From Enterocloster bolteae (GTDB lineage: Bacteria; Bacillota; Clostridia; Lachnospirales; Lachnospiraceae), in NCBI RefSeq assembly GCF_002234575.2, contig NZ_CP022464.2, positions 248,001 through 312,000 on the forward strand: a stretch of DNA of 64,000 bases. The letters run 5' to 3'. The position numbers were made by a program, and so were the translations under genes. Positions 48,525 to 57,866 of this stretch are shown here, piece after piece. Under the pieces are notes generated by a model. The model was not told where the DNA came from. It made no database searches and worked only from the letters and a program-made list of their open reading frames with translations. Within the stretch, counting starts at the first letter, position 1, and each line of letters begins with the position of its first letter.

Positions 48525-49418
48525 ATGAAGAGGACGTGGAACGCAAAGAAACAAAAGGCATTTTGGGGGATACTATTTGTCTTGCCCAGTTTTTTGATTA
48601 TAGCTGTATTTGTGGCATATCCCCTGTGCTATACAGCGTACCTAAGTATGTCTGAATATGACTTTATGTATGATTTGACTCCCTCTTTTGTAGGAATAAA
48701 GAATTATGTGTCACTGTTTTCTGACCCTGATTTCCTTGTATCAATGAAGAATACAGCAGTATTTGCTTCTTTAGATTTCCTGTTGCTGATGGTATTGTCA
48801 CTGATTATAGCATTGCTTATTTTCTTCTGTAAAAAGGGAACAGGTATTTTCAGGACAGCAGTATTCACTCCTATTGTAGTCCCTGCATCGCTGGCATGTA
48901 TCATATTTGGCTGGCTGTTCAGTGAAAATTTCGGATACATCAATTATTTTCTGGTAAAAATTGGACTTCCGCAGTTTACCCGTGCCTGGCTGACCTCCAG
49001 GAATACGGCCATGGGAACCACTATTGCGGCCAATCTATGGTACAATATAGGATTTATAACCATTCTGTTTTTAGCCGGGCTTCAATCTATATCTGCAGAT
49101 ATTCTGGAGGCGGCGGTAGTTGACGGCGCAACAGGAATAAAGAAGATTTTTTATATTGTTCTGCCGAATTTAAGGGAAAGCTTTGTCATTACTGGTATAT
49201 GGGGAATCGTCACCGCTTTGAAGGTCTTTGTGGAACCCATGGTTATGACCGGAGGAGGTCCGGGCAACGCCACCAGGACATTGTATATGTATATATATAA
49301 CACCGCATTTAAATATTTTGATATGGGTTATGCGTCAGCCATGGCTTTTGTACTCAGTGGATTGATTCTCCTGTTTTCACTGATTAATTTGATGGTTTCG
49401 AAAGGAGAAAATGAATGA
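48525..49418 (+). CDS. ABC transporter permease, MalF class
   Basis: Membrane permease of 297 residues with about six helices. The ATPase-contact motif is in EAAVVDGATGIKKIFYIVLPNL (the EAA loop, near 211-232). The ATG at 48525 has AAGGAGG 6 bases upstream. A longer frame starting inside the intergenic hairpin is rejected. It overlaps the second permease by 4 bases. No ATPase gene follows in the operon. Confidence 0.92.
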   Translation: MKRTWNAKKQKAFWGILFVLPSFLIIAVFVAYPLCYTAYLSMSEYDFMYDLTPSFVGIKNYVSLFSDPDFLVSMKNTAVFASLDFLLLMVLSLIIALLIFFCKKGTGIFRTAVFTPIVVPASLACIIFGWLFSENFGYINYFLVKIGLPQFTRAWLTSRNTAMGTTIAANLWYNIGFITILFLAGLQSISADILEAAVVDGATGIKKIFYIVLPNLRESFVITGIWGIVTALKVFVEPMVMTGGGPGNATRTLYMYIYNTAFKYFDMGYASAMAFVLSGLILLFSLINLMVSKGENE

Positions 49419-50248
49419 AGGTAATGAAAAATATCCCCAGATTGATTATGCTCGCAGTGCTGACCCTGATTGCAGTGGTTTTTGTTATTCCTATTTTTTA
49501 TAGTGTATTTAATTCTTTTAAAAGCCAGAAAGAAATTTTATCTACAACCATGACATTTTTCCCCAACAGTCCATCCCTGGAAAATTATTTATATGTGTTC
49601 CAGCATGGCTCACAGTATTTGGGGTATTACGTAAATAGCTTGAAGATTACATTTATTGGGGTAATATTAACCGTTATTCTGAGTGCAATGAGCGGATATG
49701 CCTTTGCAAGGCTTCCTTTTAAAGGGAGCGGCGCAGTGATGGCATTTATTCTATTCGTCATAACCTTTCCTTTGGCAGCACTTTTGATTCCAATTTATAT
49801 TATGGAATATAATGTTGGACTTTTAAACACAACTATGGGTTTAGTATTTCCAAATGTAATGAATGTGCTTCCGTTTTCGATTTTTATTATGCGTGGAATT
49901 TTTCTGGGGCTTCCTATTGAATTAGAGGAGGCGGCAAGAATGGATGGATGCAGCGTATTCAGGACGTGGAAAGATGTTATGGCGCCTTTGGCTAAGAATG
50001 GGATGATAATTGTGCTGGTATTTTCTTTTTATAATATATGGGGGGAATATACCATGGGAAAGACACTGGCTACTCAGGACAGCGCCATGCCCATTGCGGT
50101 AGCTTTGACGCTGTTAAAGGGTGACAGCTGGAATTTTGGAGTACTGGGTGCGGTCATAACAATGACAATCATACCTCCGGTAATTATATTTATTATATTC
50201 CAGAGACAACTGGTGGACGGCATTGCCATGGGGGCTGTAAAGGGATGA
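49415..50248 (+). CDS. ABC transporter permease, MalG class
   Basis: Membrane permease of 277 residues, partner of the upstream permease. The EAA loop is EEAARMDGCSVFRTWKDVMAPL (about 172-193). Its ATG overlaps the stop of the first permease (ATGA). It is the last gene of the AT-rich operon. The missing nucleotide-binding subunit must come from elsewhere, as known for MsiK-type shared ATPases. Confidence 0.92.
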   Translation: MKVMKNIPRLIMLAVLTLIAVVFVIPIFYSVFNSFKSQKEILSTTMTFFPNSPSLENYLYVFQHGSQYLGYYVNSLKITFIGVILTVILSAMSGYAFARLPFKGSGAVMAFILFVITFPLAALLIPIYIMEYNVGLLNTTMGLVFPNVMNVLPFSIFIMRGIFLGLPIELEEAARMDGCSVFRTWKDVMAPLAKNGMIIVLVFSFYNIWGEYTMGKTLATQDSAMPIAVALTLLKGDSWNFGVLGAVITMTIIPPVIIFIIFQRQLVDGIAMGAVKG

Positions 50249-50258
50249 TTGTAAGAGT

Positions 50259-50654
50259 TCAAGGCCGCAGCCACCCAAACCCAGGCAGATTCCGCAGCAC
50301 CCCAAACACAAGCAGCACCCCAATCATTACATAGAAAACACAGGCCTGAACCCGTGTAAGGCGTGTGCTTCCGGTCCTTACATACCGCACGGCCATCCAG
50401 ACAGCCATGAACAGTCCCGGAGGCAGCAGAAGAAAGATGGCTGCATTTGCCTGAAAGGCAGATGCAAAATCCAGACGGAGAAGGGACAGGCACATCCGGC
50501 TTACGCCGCAGCCCGGACAGTACAGCCCGGTAACCGTATGAAACAGGCAGGGAATCAGGGGACGTCCCGCCAGAATACAGATAAATGCATAAAACAGGCC
50601 GGCTCCCAGGAGCCCGCCTGTTTTTATGCATAGTGTCTGAATACGTTTATGCAT
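50259..50654 (-). CDS. DUF2752 membrane protein
   Basis: Small membrane protein of 131 residues with about three helices. The family motif GLYCPGCGVSRMCLSLL (about 43-59) followed by LDFASAFQANA is diagnostic of DUF2752, whose function is unknown. The two cysteines of CPGC are conserved. Its ATG overlaps the end of the upstream DUF4234-like gene by 8 bases, so both are translated together. Confidence 0.88.
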   Translation of the reverse strand: MHKRIQTLCIKTGGLLGAGLFYAFICILAGRPLIPCLFHTVTGLYCPGCGVSRMCLSLLRLDFASAFQANAAIFLLLPPGLFMAVWMAVRYVRTGSTRLTRVQACVFYVMIGVLLVFGVLRNLPGFGWLRP

Positions 50655-50991
50655 TAGGGAGATACTTGTTCAGCTCATTCTGAAGCAGGGCGTAAGCCAC
50701 GATGCCCAGTCCGAACAGGCTGAGAAGCAGATAGACCACCGGTGCGCTTCCCCTTGGCTCTCCGTGCTGGTCATGGAGCATCTCAACGGCATTGCCCATC
50801 TGGTACATCCAGTACAGGGCATAAATCCCGCATGTAATCAGTGAGAACAGGAAAACCAGTCCTCCGCTTGTACCCTGCCTGCCGGAGAGCGCGTTGGTTT
50901 CGTCGTTCAGTACGATCATCCAATAGATGCCGTAAATTCCGCAGGTAACCAGGCTCAGCAGGATACATACTACGATGTTGCGCTGTTTCAT
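50647..50991 (-). CDS. DUF4234 membrane protein
   Basis: Membrane protein of 114 residues with three helices and a duplicated motif: TCGIYGIYWM (near 15-24) and TCGIYALYWMY (near 53-63), as usual in DUF4234. The ATG at 50991 has AGGAGG 8 bases upstream. A longer frame from 51063 is rejected because it would start upstream of the predicted promoter. It forms an operon with the DUF2752 gene. Function unknown. Confidence 0.87.
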   Translation of the reverse strand: MKQRNIVVCILLSLVTCGIYGIYWMIVLNDETNALSGRQGTSGGLVFLFSLITCGIYALYWMYQMGNAVEMLHDQHGEPRGSAPVVYLLLSLFGLGIVAYALLQNELNKYLPNA

Positions 50992-51031
50992 ACGTATATC
51001 CTCCTTGGTATGTTCATGCAATACAGCATAG

Positions 51032-51060
51032 ATTCTATCATAGACATAACTGTTTATCAA
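51032..51060 (-). promoter_or_regulatory. promoter of the DUF4234-DUF2752 operon
   Basis: On the minus strand, TTGATA (51055-51060) and TAGAAT (51032-51037) are exactly 17 bases apart. Confidence 0.78.
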
Positions 51061-51184
51061 CAAAAAGCGTTACAATGTTCATCTTTTTGTCCTCTTTTTA
51101 CTTCCTTTTACACAGATTATGTCCTGGGCTCAGGGGAAATTGCTGGCATAGTACTGGCACATTGCTGGCAAAAACTCATTTTTA

Positions 51185-51213
51185 TGGACGAATGGGGCCG
51201 GATATGATATACT
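51185..51213 (+). promoter_or_regulatory. promoter of the gdpP-rplI-dnaB operon
   Basis: TGGACG (51185-51190) and TATACT (51208-51213) are separated by 17 bases, about 45 bases upstream of gdpP. Confidence 0.65.
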
Positions 51214-51261
51214 GACTAAGATAGGCGTATTCTGATTTTCGGATACGAATGGAGGCAGACT

Positions 51262-53310
51262 ATGAGAGATAAAGGAAGGACGCGGGGGATTTTTAAGGTC
51301 TACCTGCAGTGGCCGCTCTTTTTGTCGGTCCTTTTAATCGTACTGACTGCTGTTGTGGCAGCGGTATCTGTTAAAGCCGGCATTATAGTATCGGTCTTTA
51401 CCATTGTCTATATAGGGATTGCCCTGTGGCTGTATTTTTCAAGAAAAAGAGGCATACTGGCCGGGCTCATCGCGTTTTCGTCCGCTTATGACCAGAGCAG
51501 GCAGAACCTGCTGGAAGAGATGCTGATGCCCTATGCGGTGACAGACGGATCCGGACATCTGTTGTGGATGAACCGGGAGTTTACGGCAATCCTGGAAGAA
51601 GACAAGAATTCATATAAGAACATTACAGCCGTGTTTCCTGAGATTACAAAGGAAATGCTGGCTACCGGCGGGGAGGTTGTGAGTATTCACAGCAGCCTGG
51701 GAGACAGGAAGTTCCGGATTGACTTAAAACAGGTTATGGTTGACAGTCTTGACGCGGCAGTGACCGCAGGGGGGCTTGAAGGCCAGGGCTCATCTGTTAC
51801 GGCCGTCTATCTGCTGGATGAGACCCAGACCCTTAAGTACATGCAGCAGATTAATGACCAGAAGCTGGTGGCGGGCCTGATTTACCTGGATAACTATGAC
51901 GAGGCCCTGGAAAGCGTGGAGGAGGTCCGGCGCTCCCTTTTGACCGCCCTCATAGACCGTAAGATAAGCAAGTATATCTCCGGCATGAACGGTATTGTAA
52001 AAAAGATTGAGAAGGACAAATATTTCTTCGCCATCAAGCAGCAGTACATGGCCAGGATACAGGAAGAACGTTTTTCCATCCTGGAGGATGTAAAGACAGT
52101 GAACATAGGCAACGACATGGCAGTGACCTTAAGTATCGGTATCGGTATGAACGGTGACAGCTACAGCCAGAATTATGAATATGCCAGGACGTCCATTGAC
52201 ATGGCCCTGGGACGGGGCGGCGACCAGGCAGTGGTCAAGGATTCTGATAAGATTCAGTATTATGGCGGCAAGGCCCAGCAGATGGAGAAGACAACCAGGG
52301 TGAAGGCCAGGGTAAAGGCCCATGCCCTCAGGGAGCTGATGGAGAACAAGGACCGGCTCCTTATTATGGGACACCGTCTGGCAGACATTGATTCCTTTGG
52401 CGCGGCAGTGGGCATATACCGTATTGCCATGTCCATGAACAAGAAGGCCAATATCGTGGTCAACGAGGTGACTTCTTCGGTGCGTCCTATGATGGAGCGC
52501 TTTACGGGAAATGCTGAATATCCTGAGGATATGCTGCTCACGGGTCCGAAAGCGGCCGAGCTGGTGGACCAGGGGACCATGCTGGTTATCGTGGATGTGA
52601 ACCGGCCCAGCATTACGGATGAACCGGCTCTTTTGGAGATGGTGAAGACGGTTGTGGTTTTAGACCATCACAGGACCAGCAGCGAAATCATAGATAACGC
52701 AGTGCTTTCCTATGTGGAGCCGTATGCCTCGTCTACCTGTGAGATGGTGGCGGAGGTATTGCAGTATATTGCAGACGGTATTAAAATCAAATCTGCTGAG
52801 GCGGATGCCATGTATGCCGGTATTGTCATCGACACCCAGAACTTTACCAATCAGACGGGTGTCAGGACATTTGAGGCAGCGGCATTTTTAAGAAGAAGCG
52901 GAGCTGATATCACCAGAGTGCGTAAGCTTTTCAGGGAGAACATGAAGGACTACCAGGCAAAGGCGGACGCGGTCAGGAAGGCGGAGGTGTTTATGGATGC
53001 CTTTGCCATCAGTGAGTGCTCGGCCGAAGGGCTGGAGAGTCCCACCATCATCGGTGCCCAGGCGGCCAACGAGCTTCTGGAAATCCGCGGCATGAAGGCT
53101 TCAGTGGTGCTTACGGATTATAACGGAACCATTTATTTCAGCGCCAGATCCATTGACGAGGTTAATGTCCAGGTCATGATGGAGAAGCTGGGAGGCGGCG
53201 GACACCGTACCATAGCAGGCGCCCAGATGCAGGGTGTAACCGTGGAAGAGGCAAAGGAACGGTTAAAAGACGTCATCCGCCAGATGATGGAGGAAGGCGA
53301 GGTATCCTGA
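51262..53310 (+). CDS. gdpP: cyclic-di-AMP phosphodiesterase GdpP
   Basis: Membrane-bound phosphodiesterase of 682 residues that hydrolyses c-di-AMP. Two N-terminal helices (about 15-55) precede a PAS-like domain and a degenerate GGDEF domain (GLIYLDNYDEALES... ending near 340). The C-terminal DHH/DHHA1 domain has GHRLADIDSFGAA and VLDHHRTS with the manganese ligands, and GGGGHRTIAGAQM at the end. The gdpP-rplI-dnaB order is conserved in Firmicutes. The enzyme links cell-wall and potassium homeostasis to c-di-AMP level. Confidence 0.95.
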   Translation: MRDKGRTRGIFKVYLQWPLFLSVLLIVLTAVVAAVSVKAGIIVSVFTIVYIGIALWLYFSRKRGILAGLIAFSSAYDQSRQNLLEEMLMPYAVTDGSGHLLWMNREFTAILEEDKNSYKNITAVFPEITKEMLATGGEVVSIHSSLGDRKFRIDLKQVMVDSLDAAVTAGGLEGQGSSVTAVYLLDETQTLKYMQQINDQKLVAGLIYLDNYDEALESVEEVRRSLLTALIDRKISKYISGMNGIVKKIEKDKYFFAIKQQYMARIQEERFSILEDVKTVNIGNDMAVTLSIGIGMNGDSYSQNYEYARTSIDMALGRGGDQAVVKDSDKIQYYGGKAQQMEKTTRVKARVKAHALRELMENKDRLLIMGHRLADIDSFGAAVGIYRIAMSMNKKANIVVNEVTSSVRPMMERFTGNAEYPEDMLLTGPKAAELVDQGTMLVIVDVNRPSITDEPALLEMVKTVVVLDHHRTSSEIIDNAVLSYVEPYASSTCEMVAEVLQYIADGIKIKSAEADAMYAGIVIDTQNFTNQTGVRTFEAAAFLRRSGADITRVRKLFRENMKDYQAKADAVRKAEVFMDAFAISECSAEGLESPTIIGAQAANELLEIRGMKASVVLTDYNGTIYFSARSIDEVNVQVMMEKLGGGGHRTIAGAQMQGVTVEEAKERLKDVIRQMMEEGEVS

Positions 53311-53354
53311 TAAGGGATGCATATAGACACAGAATCAGAAAGGAAGTATGAGAC

Positions 53355-53801
53355 ATGCAGGTAGTATTACTGGAAGATGTGAAGGCATTAGGAAAAAAAG
53401 GTCAGATTGTGAATGTAAATGACGGCTATGCCAGAAATTTTATTCTGCCCAAGAAGCTTGGGGTGGAAGCCAATTCCAAGAATCTGAATGATTTAAAGCT
53501 TAAGAAGGCCAATGACGACAGGATTGCGGCAGAGCAGCTGGCGGCAGCAAAGGAGCTGGGAGCAAAGCTGGATGATTCCTCCGTGACTCTGACCATCAAG
53601 GCGGGAGAGGGCGGAAGAGCCTTCGGCTCCGTGTCCTCCAAGGAAATCGCCAAGGCCATTGGGGACCAGCTGGGAATTGATATTGACAAGAAAAAGATTA
53701 TGCTGAGCGATCCCATCAAGTCCATTGGCAGCTTCGAGGTGCCTGTTAAGCTCCATAAGGATGTGACTGCCAGACTGGCTGTCAAGGTAGTGGAAGCATA
53801 A
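53355..53801 (+). CDS. rplI: 50S ribosomal protein L9
   Basis: Ribosomal protein of 148 residues. The N-terminal domain begins MQVVLLEDVKALGKKG and contains NDGYARNFILPKKL, the L9 signature. A connecting helix and the C-terminal rRNA-binding domain follow. AAAGGAAGTATGAGAC precedes the ATG. It lies between gdpP and dnaB in the usual order. Confidence 0.97.
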   Translation: MQVVLLEDVKALGKKGQIVNVNDGYARNFILPKKLGVEANSKNLNDLKLKKANDDRIAAEQLAAAKELGAKLDDSSVTLTIKAGEGGRAFGSVSSKEIAKAIGDQLGIDIDKKKIMLSDPIKSIGSFEVPVKLHKDVTARLAVKVVEA

Positions 53802-53820
53802 AATCATAGCGCAGACACAG

Positions 53821-53842
53821 GACCCGCCTCAACAGGCGGGTC
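53821..53842 (+). repeat. hairpin between rplI and dnaB
   Basis: A perfect 9-bp GC-rich stem GACCCGCCT / AGGCGGGTC with a 4-base loop lies 20 bases after rplI. No T tract follows. It may reduce read-through into dnaB or stabilise the rplI message, which is needed in much larger amounts. Confidence 0.6.
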
Positions 53843-53872
53843 TCATAGATTCAGATACAGGAGACGAGTAAT

Positions 53873-55231
53873 ATGGAAGAAGCCCTGATTAAGCGGGTGC
53901 TTCCCCACAGTCTGGAGGCGGAACAGTCAGTCATCGGTTCCATGCTCATGGACAGGGAGGCAGTGATTGCCGCATCGGAGATTGTGACGGGAAGTGATTT
54001 TTACCAGCAGCAGTACGGAATCATGTTTGACGCCATGGTAGAGCTGTTCAATGAAGGCAAGCCCGTGGACCTGGTAACCCTCCAGGACCGTCTGAAGGAA
54101 AAGGATGTGCCTCCTGAGGTTAGCAGCCTGGATTTTGTACGGGATATCGTGACCATGGTGCCTACGTCTGCCAATGTAAGGTCCTATGCCACCATTGTCG
54201 GGGAGAAGGCAGTGCTGCGAAGGCTGATTAAAACCACGGAGGAGATTGCCAATACCTGTTACGCCGGAAAGGAGCCCCTGGAGAACATATTGGCAGACAC
54301 GGAGAAATCCGTTTTTAACCTGCTGCAAAACCGCGGGGGACAGGATTTCGTGCCCATCAAGCAGGTGGCCATCAACGTGCTGGAGAAGATTGAGGATGCC
54401 TATAAGAACCAGGGAACGGTCACGGGTATACCTTCCGGTTTTATTGACCTGGATTATAAGCTTTCAGGTTTTCAGCCTTCGGATTTCATTCTGATAGCAG
54501 CCCGTCCTTCCATGGGTAAGACGGCCTTTGTCCTGAACGTGGTGGACTATGTGGCGGTGCGCAAGAGCCTGCCCTGTATGGTGTTCAGCCTGGAGATGTC
54601 CAAGGAGCAGCTGGTGAACCGTATGCTTTCCATGGAGTCCAATGTGGATTCCCAGAAGCTGCGTACCGGCTCCCTGACGGATTCTGACTGGGATGCGGTG
54701 GTGGAGGGTATCGGCGTCATAGGAAATTCCAAGCTGATAATTGATGACACCCCCGGTATATCCATATCAGAGCTGCGATCCAAGTGCAGGAAGATGAAGC
54801 TGGAGTATGGACTCAGCGTTGTAATTATCGACTACCTGCAGCTCATGAGCGGCAGCAAGAAGGGCGGAGGCGATAACCGCCAGCAGGAGATTTCCGATAT
54901 CTCCCGTTCCCTGAAGGCTCTTGCCAGGGAACTTCATGCCCCTGTCATTGCCCTGTCACAGCTGTCCCGCGCCTGTGAGACCAGACAGGACCACAGGCCC
55001 ATGCTCTCTGACCTTCGTGAGTCAGGGGCCATTGAGCAGGATGCGGACGTGGTTATGTTCCTGTACCGTGATGATTATTATAATAAGGATACGGAGCATC
55101 CCAACGAGGCAGAGGTAATCATAGCCAAACAGCGTAACGGCCCCATTGGAACCGTTACATTGATATGGAAACCGGAGTACACCAAGTTTGTGAATGCTGC
55201 CAGACCTCAGGGCGGCGGACAGGACGCATAA
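53873..55231 (+). CDS. dnaB: replicative DNA helicase
   Basis: Hexameric replicative helicase of 452 residues (DnaB; called DnaC in Bacillus). The N-terminal primase-interacting domain begins with PHSLEAEQSVIGSML. The RecA-like motor has Walker A ARPSMGKTAF (about 205-214), Walker B VVIIDYLQLM and the arginine-finger region. No intein is present. AGGAGACGAGTAAT precedes the ATG. Confidence 0.97.
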   Translation: MEEALIKRVLPHSLEAEQSVIGSMLMDREAVIAASEIVTGSDFYQQQYGIMFDAMVELFNEGKPVDLVTLQDRLKEKDVPPEVSSLDFVRDIVTMVPTSANVRSYATIVGEKAVLRRLIKTTEEIANTCYAGKEPLENILADTEKSVFNLLQNRGGQDFVPIKQVAINVLEKIEDAYKNQGTVTGIPSGFIDLDYKLSGFQPSDFILIAARPSMGKTAFVLNVVDYVAVRKSLPCMVFSLEMSKEQLVNRMLSMESNVDSQKLRTGSLTDSDWDAVVEGIGVIGNSKLIIDDTPGISISELRSKCRKMKLEYGLSVVIIDYLQLMSGSKKGGGDNRQQEISDISRSLKALARELHAPVIALSQLSRACETRQDHRPMLSDLRESGAIEQDADVVMFLYRDDYYNKDTEHPNEAEVIIAKQRNGPIGTVTLIWKPEYTKFVNAARPQGGGQDA

Positions 55232-55324
55232 AAATTTTTCTAGGATGTCATAATATCCATTCTCAATGCATACACTAATAGTAAGGCAGGACATGCCTGT
55301 TAACTTGTGAAGGAGAGAATGGCT

Positions 55325-55993
55325 ATGGATGAAGTACATTATCTGATATCGGATGCGTCCAAAAAGGTCGATGTGGAGGCCCATGTATTAAGGTACTGGG
55401 AAGAGGAGCTGGAACTTGATATTCCCCGTAACGAGATGGGGCACCGGTACTATACGGATTTACATATCCGCCTGTTCAAGCAGGTCAAGAACCTGAAGGA
55501 GAAGGGGTATCAGCTGAAGGCAATCAAGCATGCGCTGAACCAGGTCCTGAAAAAGGACGGTAAGGCCCAGGGAGAGCTGTCCGATGAAATCCTGGAGCGC
55601 GACATGAGCGCGGCGCTTAAGGAATTTAAAGAGGAAGACAGCGCAACGTCCCTCAGCACTGTGAAGGGCGATGGTGTGTCCGTGGTCGCCATGGAAGAGA
55701 AGATGGAACAGTTTCAGCAGATCATGAACCTGATTATTGGACGTGCCCTGGAAGTGAACAATGAAAAACTGAGCCAGGATATCAGCTGTCTGGTCAATGA
55801 GAAGATGGGCAAGGAACTGGAGTTTTTGTTCCAGGCTTCGGACCAGAAGGAGGAGGAACGGTTCCGCCAGCTGGACGAGACGCTCAGAAGCTACCAGAAG
55901 GGCGGACAGGCAGAGGCGGCAGCGGCCAAGGTTCCCTTTTTTAAGCGGCGCAGATTTGGGCGAAGCGGAAAAAAGCTCAGGGATGGAAAGTAA
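55325..55993 (+). CDS. MerR-type helix-turn-helix regulator with C-terminal coiled coil
   Basis: Protein of 222 residues. The N-terminal winged HTH (VDVEAHVLRYWEEELELDIPRN... then GHRYYTDLHIRLF, about 14-60) belongs to the MerR superfamily. The rest is charged and helical, with a basic C terminus, and has no metal-binding cysteines. The ATG at 55325 is preferred because AAGGAG is 9 bases upstream; two in-frame starts at 55307 and 55319 are too close to that site or lack it. It follows dnaB by 93 bases and ends before a strong terminator. Target unknown. Confidence 0.85.
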   Translation: MDEVHYLISDASKKVDVEAHVLRYWEEELELDIPRNEMGHRYYTDLHIRLFKQVKNLKEKGYQLKAIKHALNQVLKKDGKAQGELSDEILERDMSAALKEFKEEDSATSLSTVKGDGVSVVAMEEKMEQFQQIMNLIIGRALEVNNEKLSQDISCLVNEKMGKELEFLFQASDQKEEERFRQLDETLRSYQKGGQAEAAAAKVPFFKRRRFGRSGKKLRDGK

Positions 55994-56013
55994 TTGCAGA
56001 TACAGCAGGAGAC

Positions 56014-56058
56014 GGCACCTGCACCAGTGGATTAACACCATGGTGCAGGTGTCTTTTT
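56014..56058 (+). terminator. terminator after the MerR-type gene
   Basis: CACCTGCACCA (56016-56026) pairs perfectly with TGGTGCAGGTG (56041-56051), extended by G-U and G-C pairs, followed by TCTTTTTCT. Confidence 0.88.
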
Positions 56059-56159
56059 CTGTTGTTTTTCCATTTTTTTATAAACAGGGAATGGTTATTT
56101 TATAGTACTTTCAATTTTCTTACGACCTTAATTTTTGTATCGCTATTCCTTAAGAAATG

Positions 56160-56168
56160 TGTTAGAAT
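56160..56168 (+). promoter_or_regulatory. extended -10 promoter of the NlpC/P60 lipoprotein gene
   Basis: TGTTAGAAT gives a TGn extension and a 5-of-6 -10 box, 54 bases before the ATG. No good -35 box is present at the right distance. Confidence 0.5.
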
Positions 56169-56221
56169 GAATTTGATTTGAGCTTTTTGACATAAGAAGA
56201 AGCAGGAAGGATAAGTTCTTC

Positions 56222-57823
56222 ATGAATTCAAAATACAGAAAATATGTTACATATACGGCAGCCGTAGGCGTGCTGACCCTCAGCTCTGTCCTGGGCGGCT
56301 GCACCAAGAAATCCACATCAGAGGTGGGGGATGCCACGCCTTCAGAGGTCAATGTTATACAGGCTGTGCCTGAGACCATTGCCCAGCTGGGCCTGAACGG
56401 GCAGGTGCTGCCGGGACTGAACGATATTAACCTGCCGGACGCGGAGCCGGCACCTGAGTACCTGAGAATTGGGGTGCGCCATGAGATCATCAAGAGACTG
56501 CAGCAGCGTCTCATGGACCTGGGGTTCATGGACAATGATGAGCCCACGGATTATTTCGGAGAGATGACCCAGCAGGCAGTCAAGCATTTCCAGAGGCAGA
56601 ATGAGCTGCCTACAGACGGTATTGTGGGCAATGTTACCTGGGATGCCATTATGTCTCCGGATGCCAAGTATTATGCGGTTTCCAAGGGAACTCAGGGTGA
56701 TGATATTGAGCGCATCCAGCAGCGTCTTTATGAGCTGGGATACCTGGCAACCGCTGATTTGGTCACAGGCAACTTCGGTGATTCCACGGAGGCAGCCGTG
56801 TTAAAGCTCCAGGAGGTCAATGGACTGGAGCAGGATGGAAAGGTGGGACAGAGGACCATCAACCTGCTGTACAGCGATGAGATTAAACCTAATTTCCTTT
56901 CTTACGGTGAGAAGAGCGATGTGGTCCTGGCCTGCCAGGAGCGTCTTAAGGAATTGGGATATCTGACCACTACCCCGGACGGGGCTTACGGTGAGGACAC
57001 GGTAGTGGCTGTGAAGCAGTTCCAGGCCAGAAACGACCAGGTGGTGGACGGCTATCTGGGACCATCCACCAGAATTGCTTTAAACAGCCCGGACGCCAGG
57101 GCCAATGGCCTGATGCTGGGTGAGCGCGGCGACGCGGTTACCAAGGTGCAGCAGCTTCTTAACAAACACGGTTATCTGGTTTCCGGCAACGTGACCGGAT
57201 ATTACGGTGAAGCCACGGAGAACGCTGTCAGGAACTTCCAGTCACGCAACGGACTGACCTCTGACGGTCTGGTAGGCGTTCAGACCATGGCCAAGCTGAC
57301 CGGCGACAATGTAAGGCGTCCGGCGGCTAATTCCAGCGGTTCCGGCACCACCACAAGACCTAACAATTCAGGAAACAGCGGCAATACAGGAAATAACGGC
57401 GGTTCCGGCAATACGGGCAAGCCTTCCGGCAATACCACGCCGCCTGTGAGCATACCGGCAAGCGGAGGCGCATCCGCACTTATATCGGTTGCCTCATCCA
57501 AACTCGGGTCACCGTATGTATGGGGAGCAAAAGGACCGAACTCCTTTGACTGTTCCGGTTTCATATACTGGTGTCTCAACCAGGTGGGCGTAAACCAGAG
57601 CTACCTGACTTCTTCGGGCTGGAGGAATGTGGGCCGTTACACGAAGATTACAAACTTTAATGACATCCAGGCCGGTGATATCGTGGTGGTAAGGGGCCAT
57701 GTAGGTATCGCGGCAGGAGGAGGCACGGTGATTGACGCTTCTTCCAGTAACGGACGGGTGGTGCACAGAAGCCTGAGCCAGTGGTGGGCCAACAACTTTA
57801 TCTGTGCATGGAGGATTTTCTAA
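56222..57823 (+). CDS. cell-wall lipoprotein with four peptidoglycan-binding repeats and NlpC/P60 endopeptidase
   Basis: Exported protein of 533 residues. The signal peptide ends VLGGC (lipid-anchored Cys27). Four peptidoglycan-binding type 1 repeats follow (about 80-140, 155-215, 225-285 and 298-362), each with the LQxxLxxLGYL...YGE.T..AV..FQ pattern. A Gly/Asn/Ser/Thr linker (about 365-415) leads to an NlpC/P60 domain with the catalytic cysteine in FDCSGF and histidine in GHVGIA. It would cleave stem peptides of peptidoglycan. It lies 43 bases before a response-regulator gene. Confidence 0.93.
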   Translation: MNSKYRKYVTYTAAVGVLTLSSVLGGCTKKSTSEVGDATPSEVNVIQAVPETIAQLGLNGQVLPGLNDINLPDAEPAPEYLRIGVRHEIIKRLQQRLMDLGFMDNDEPTDYFGEMTQQAVKHFQRQNELPTDGIVGNVTWDAIMSPDAKYYAVSKGTQGDDIERIQQRLYELGYLATADLVTGNFGDSTEAAVLKLQEVNGLEQDGKVGQRTINLLYSDEIKPNFLSYGEKSDVVLACQERLKELGYLTTTPDGAYGEDTVVAVKQFQARNDQVVDGYLGPSTRIALNSPDARANGLMLGERGDAVTKVQQLLNKHGYLVSGNVTGYYGEATENAVRNFQSRNGLTSDGLVGVQTMAKLTGDNVRRPAANSSGSGTTTRPNNSGNSGNTGNNGGSGNTGKPSGNTTPPVSIPASGGASALISVASSKLGSPYVWGAKGPNSFDCSGFIYWCLNQVGVNQSYLTSSGWRNVGRYTKITNFNDIQAGDIVVVRGHVGIAAGGGTVIDASSSNGRVVHRSLSQWWANNFICAWRIF

Positions 57824-57866
57824 CAAACATAAAGGTACTGGAATATGAAAAGGAGGGCGTTTGGTG

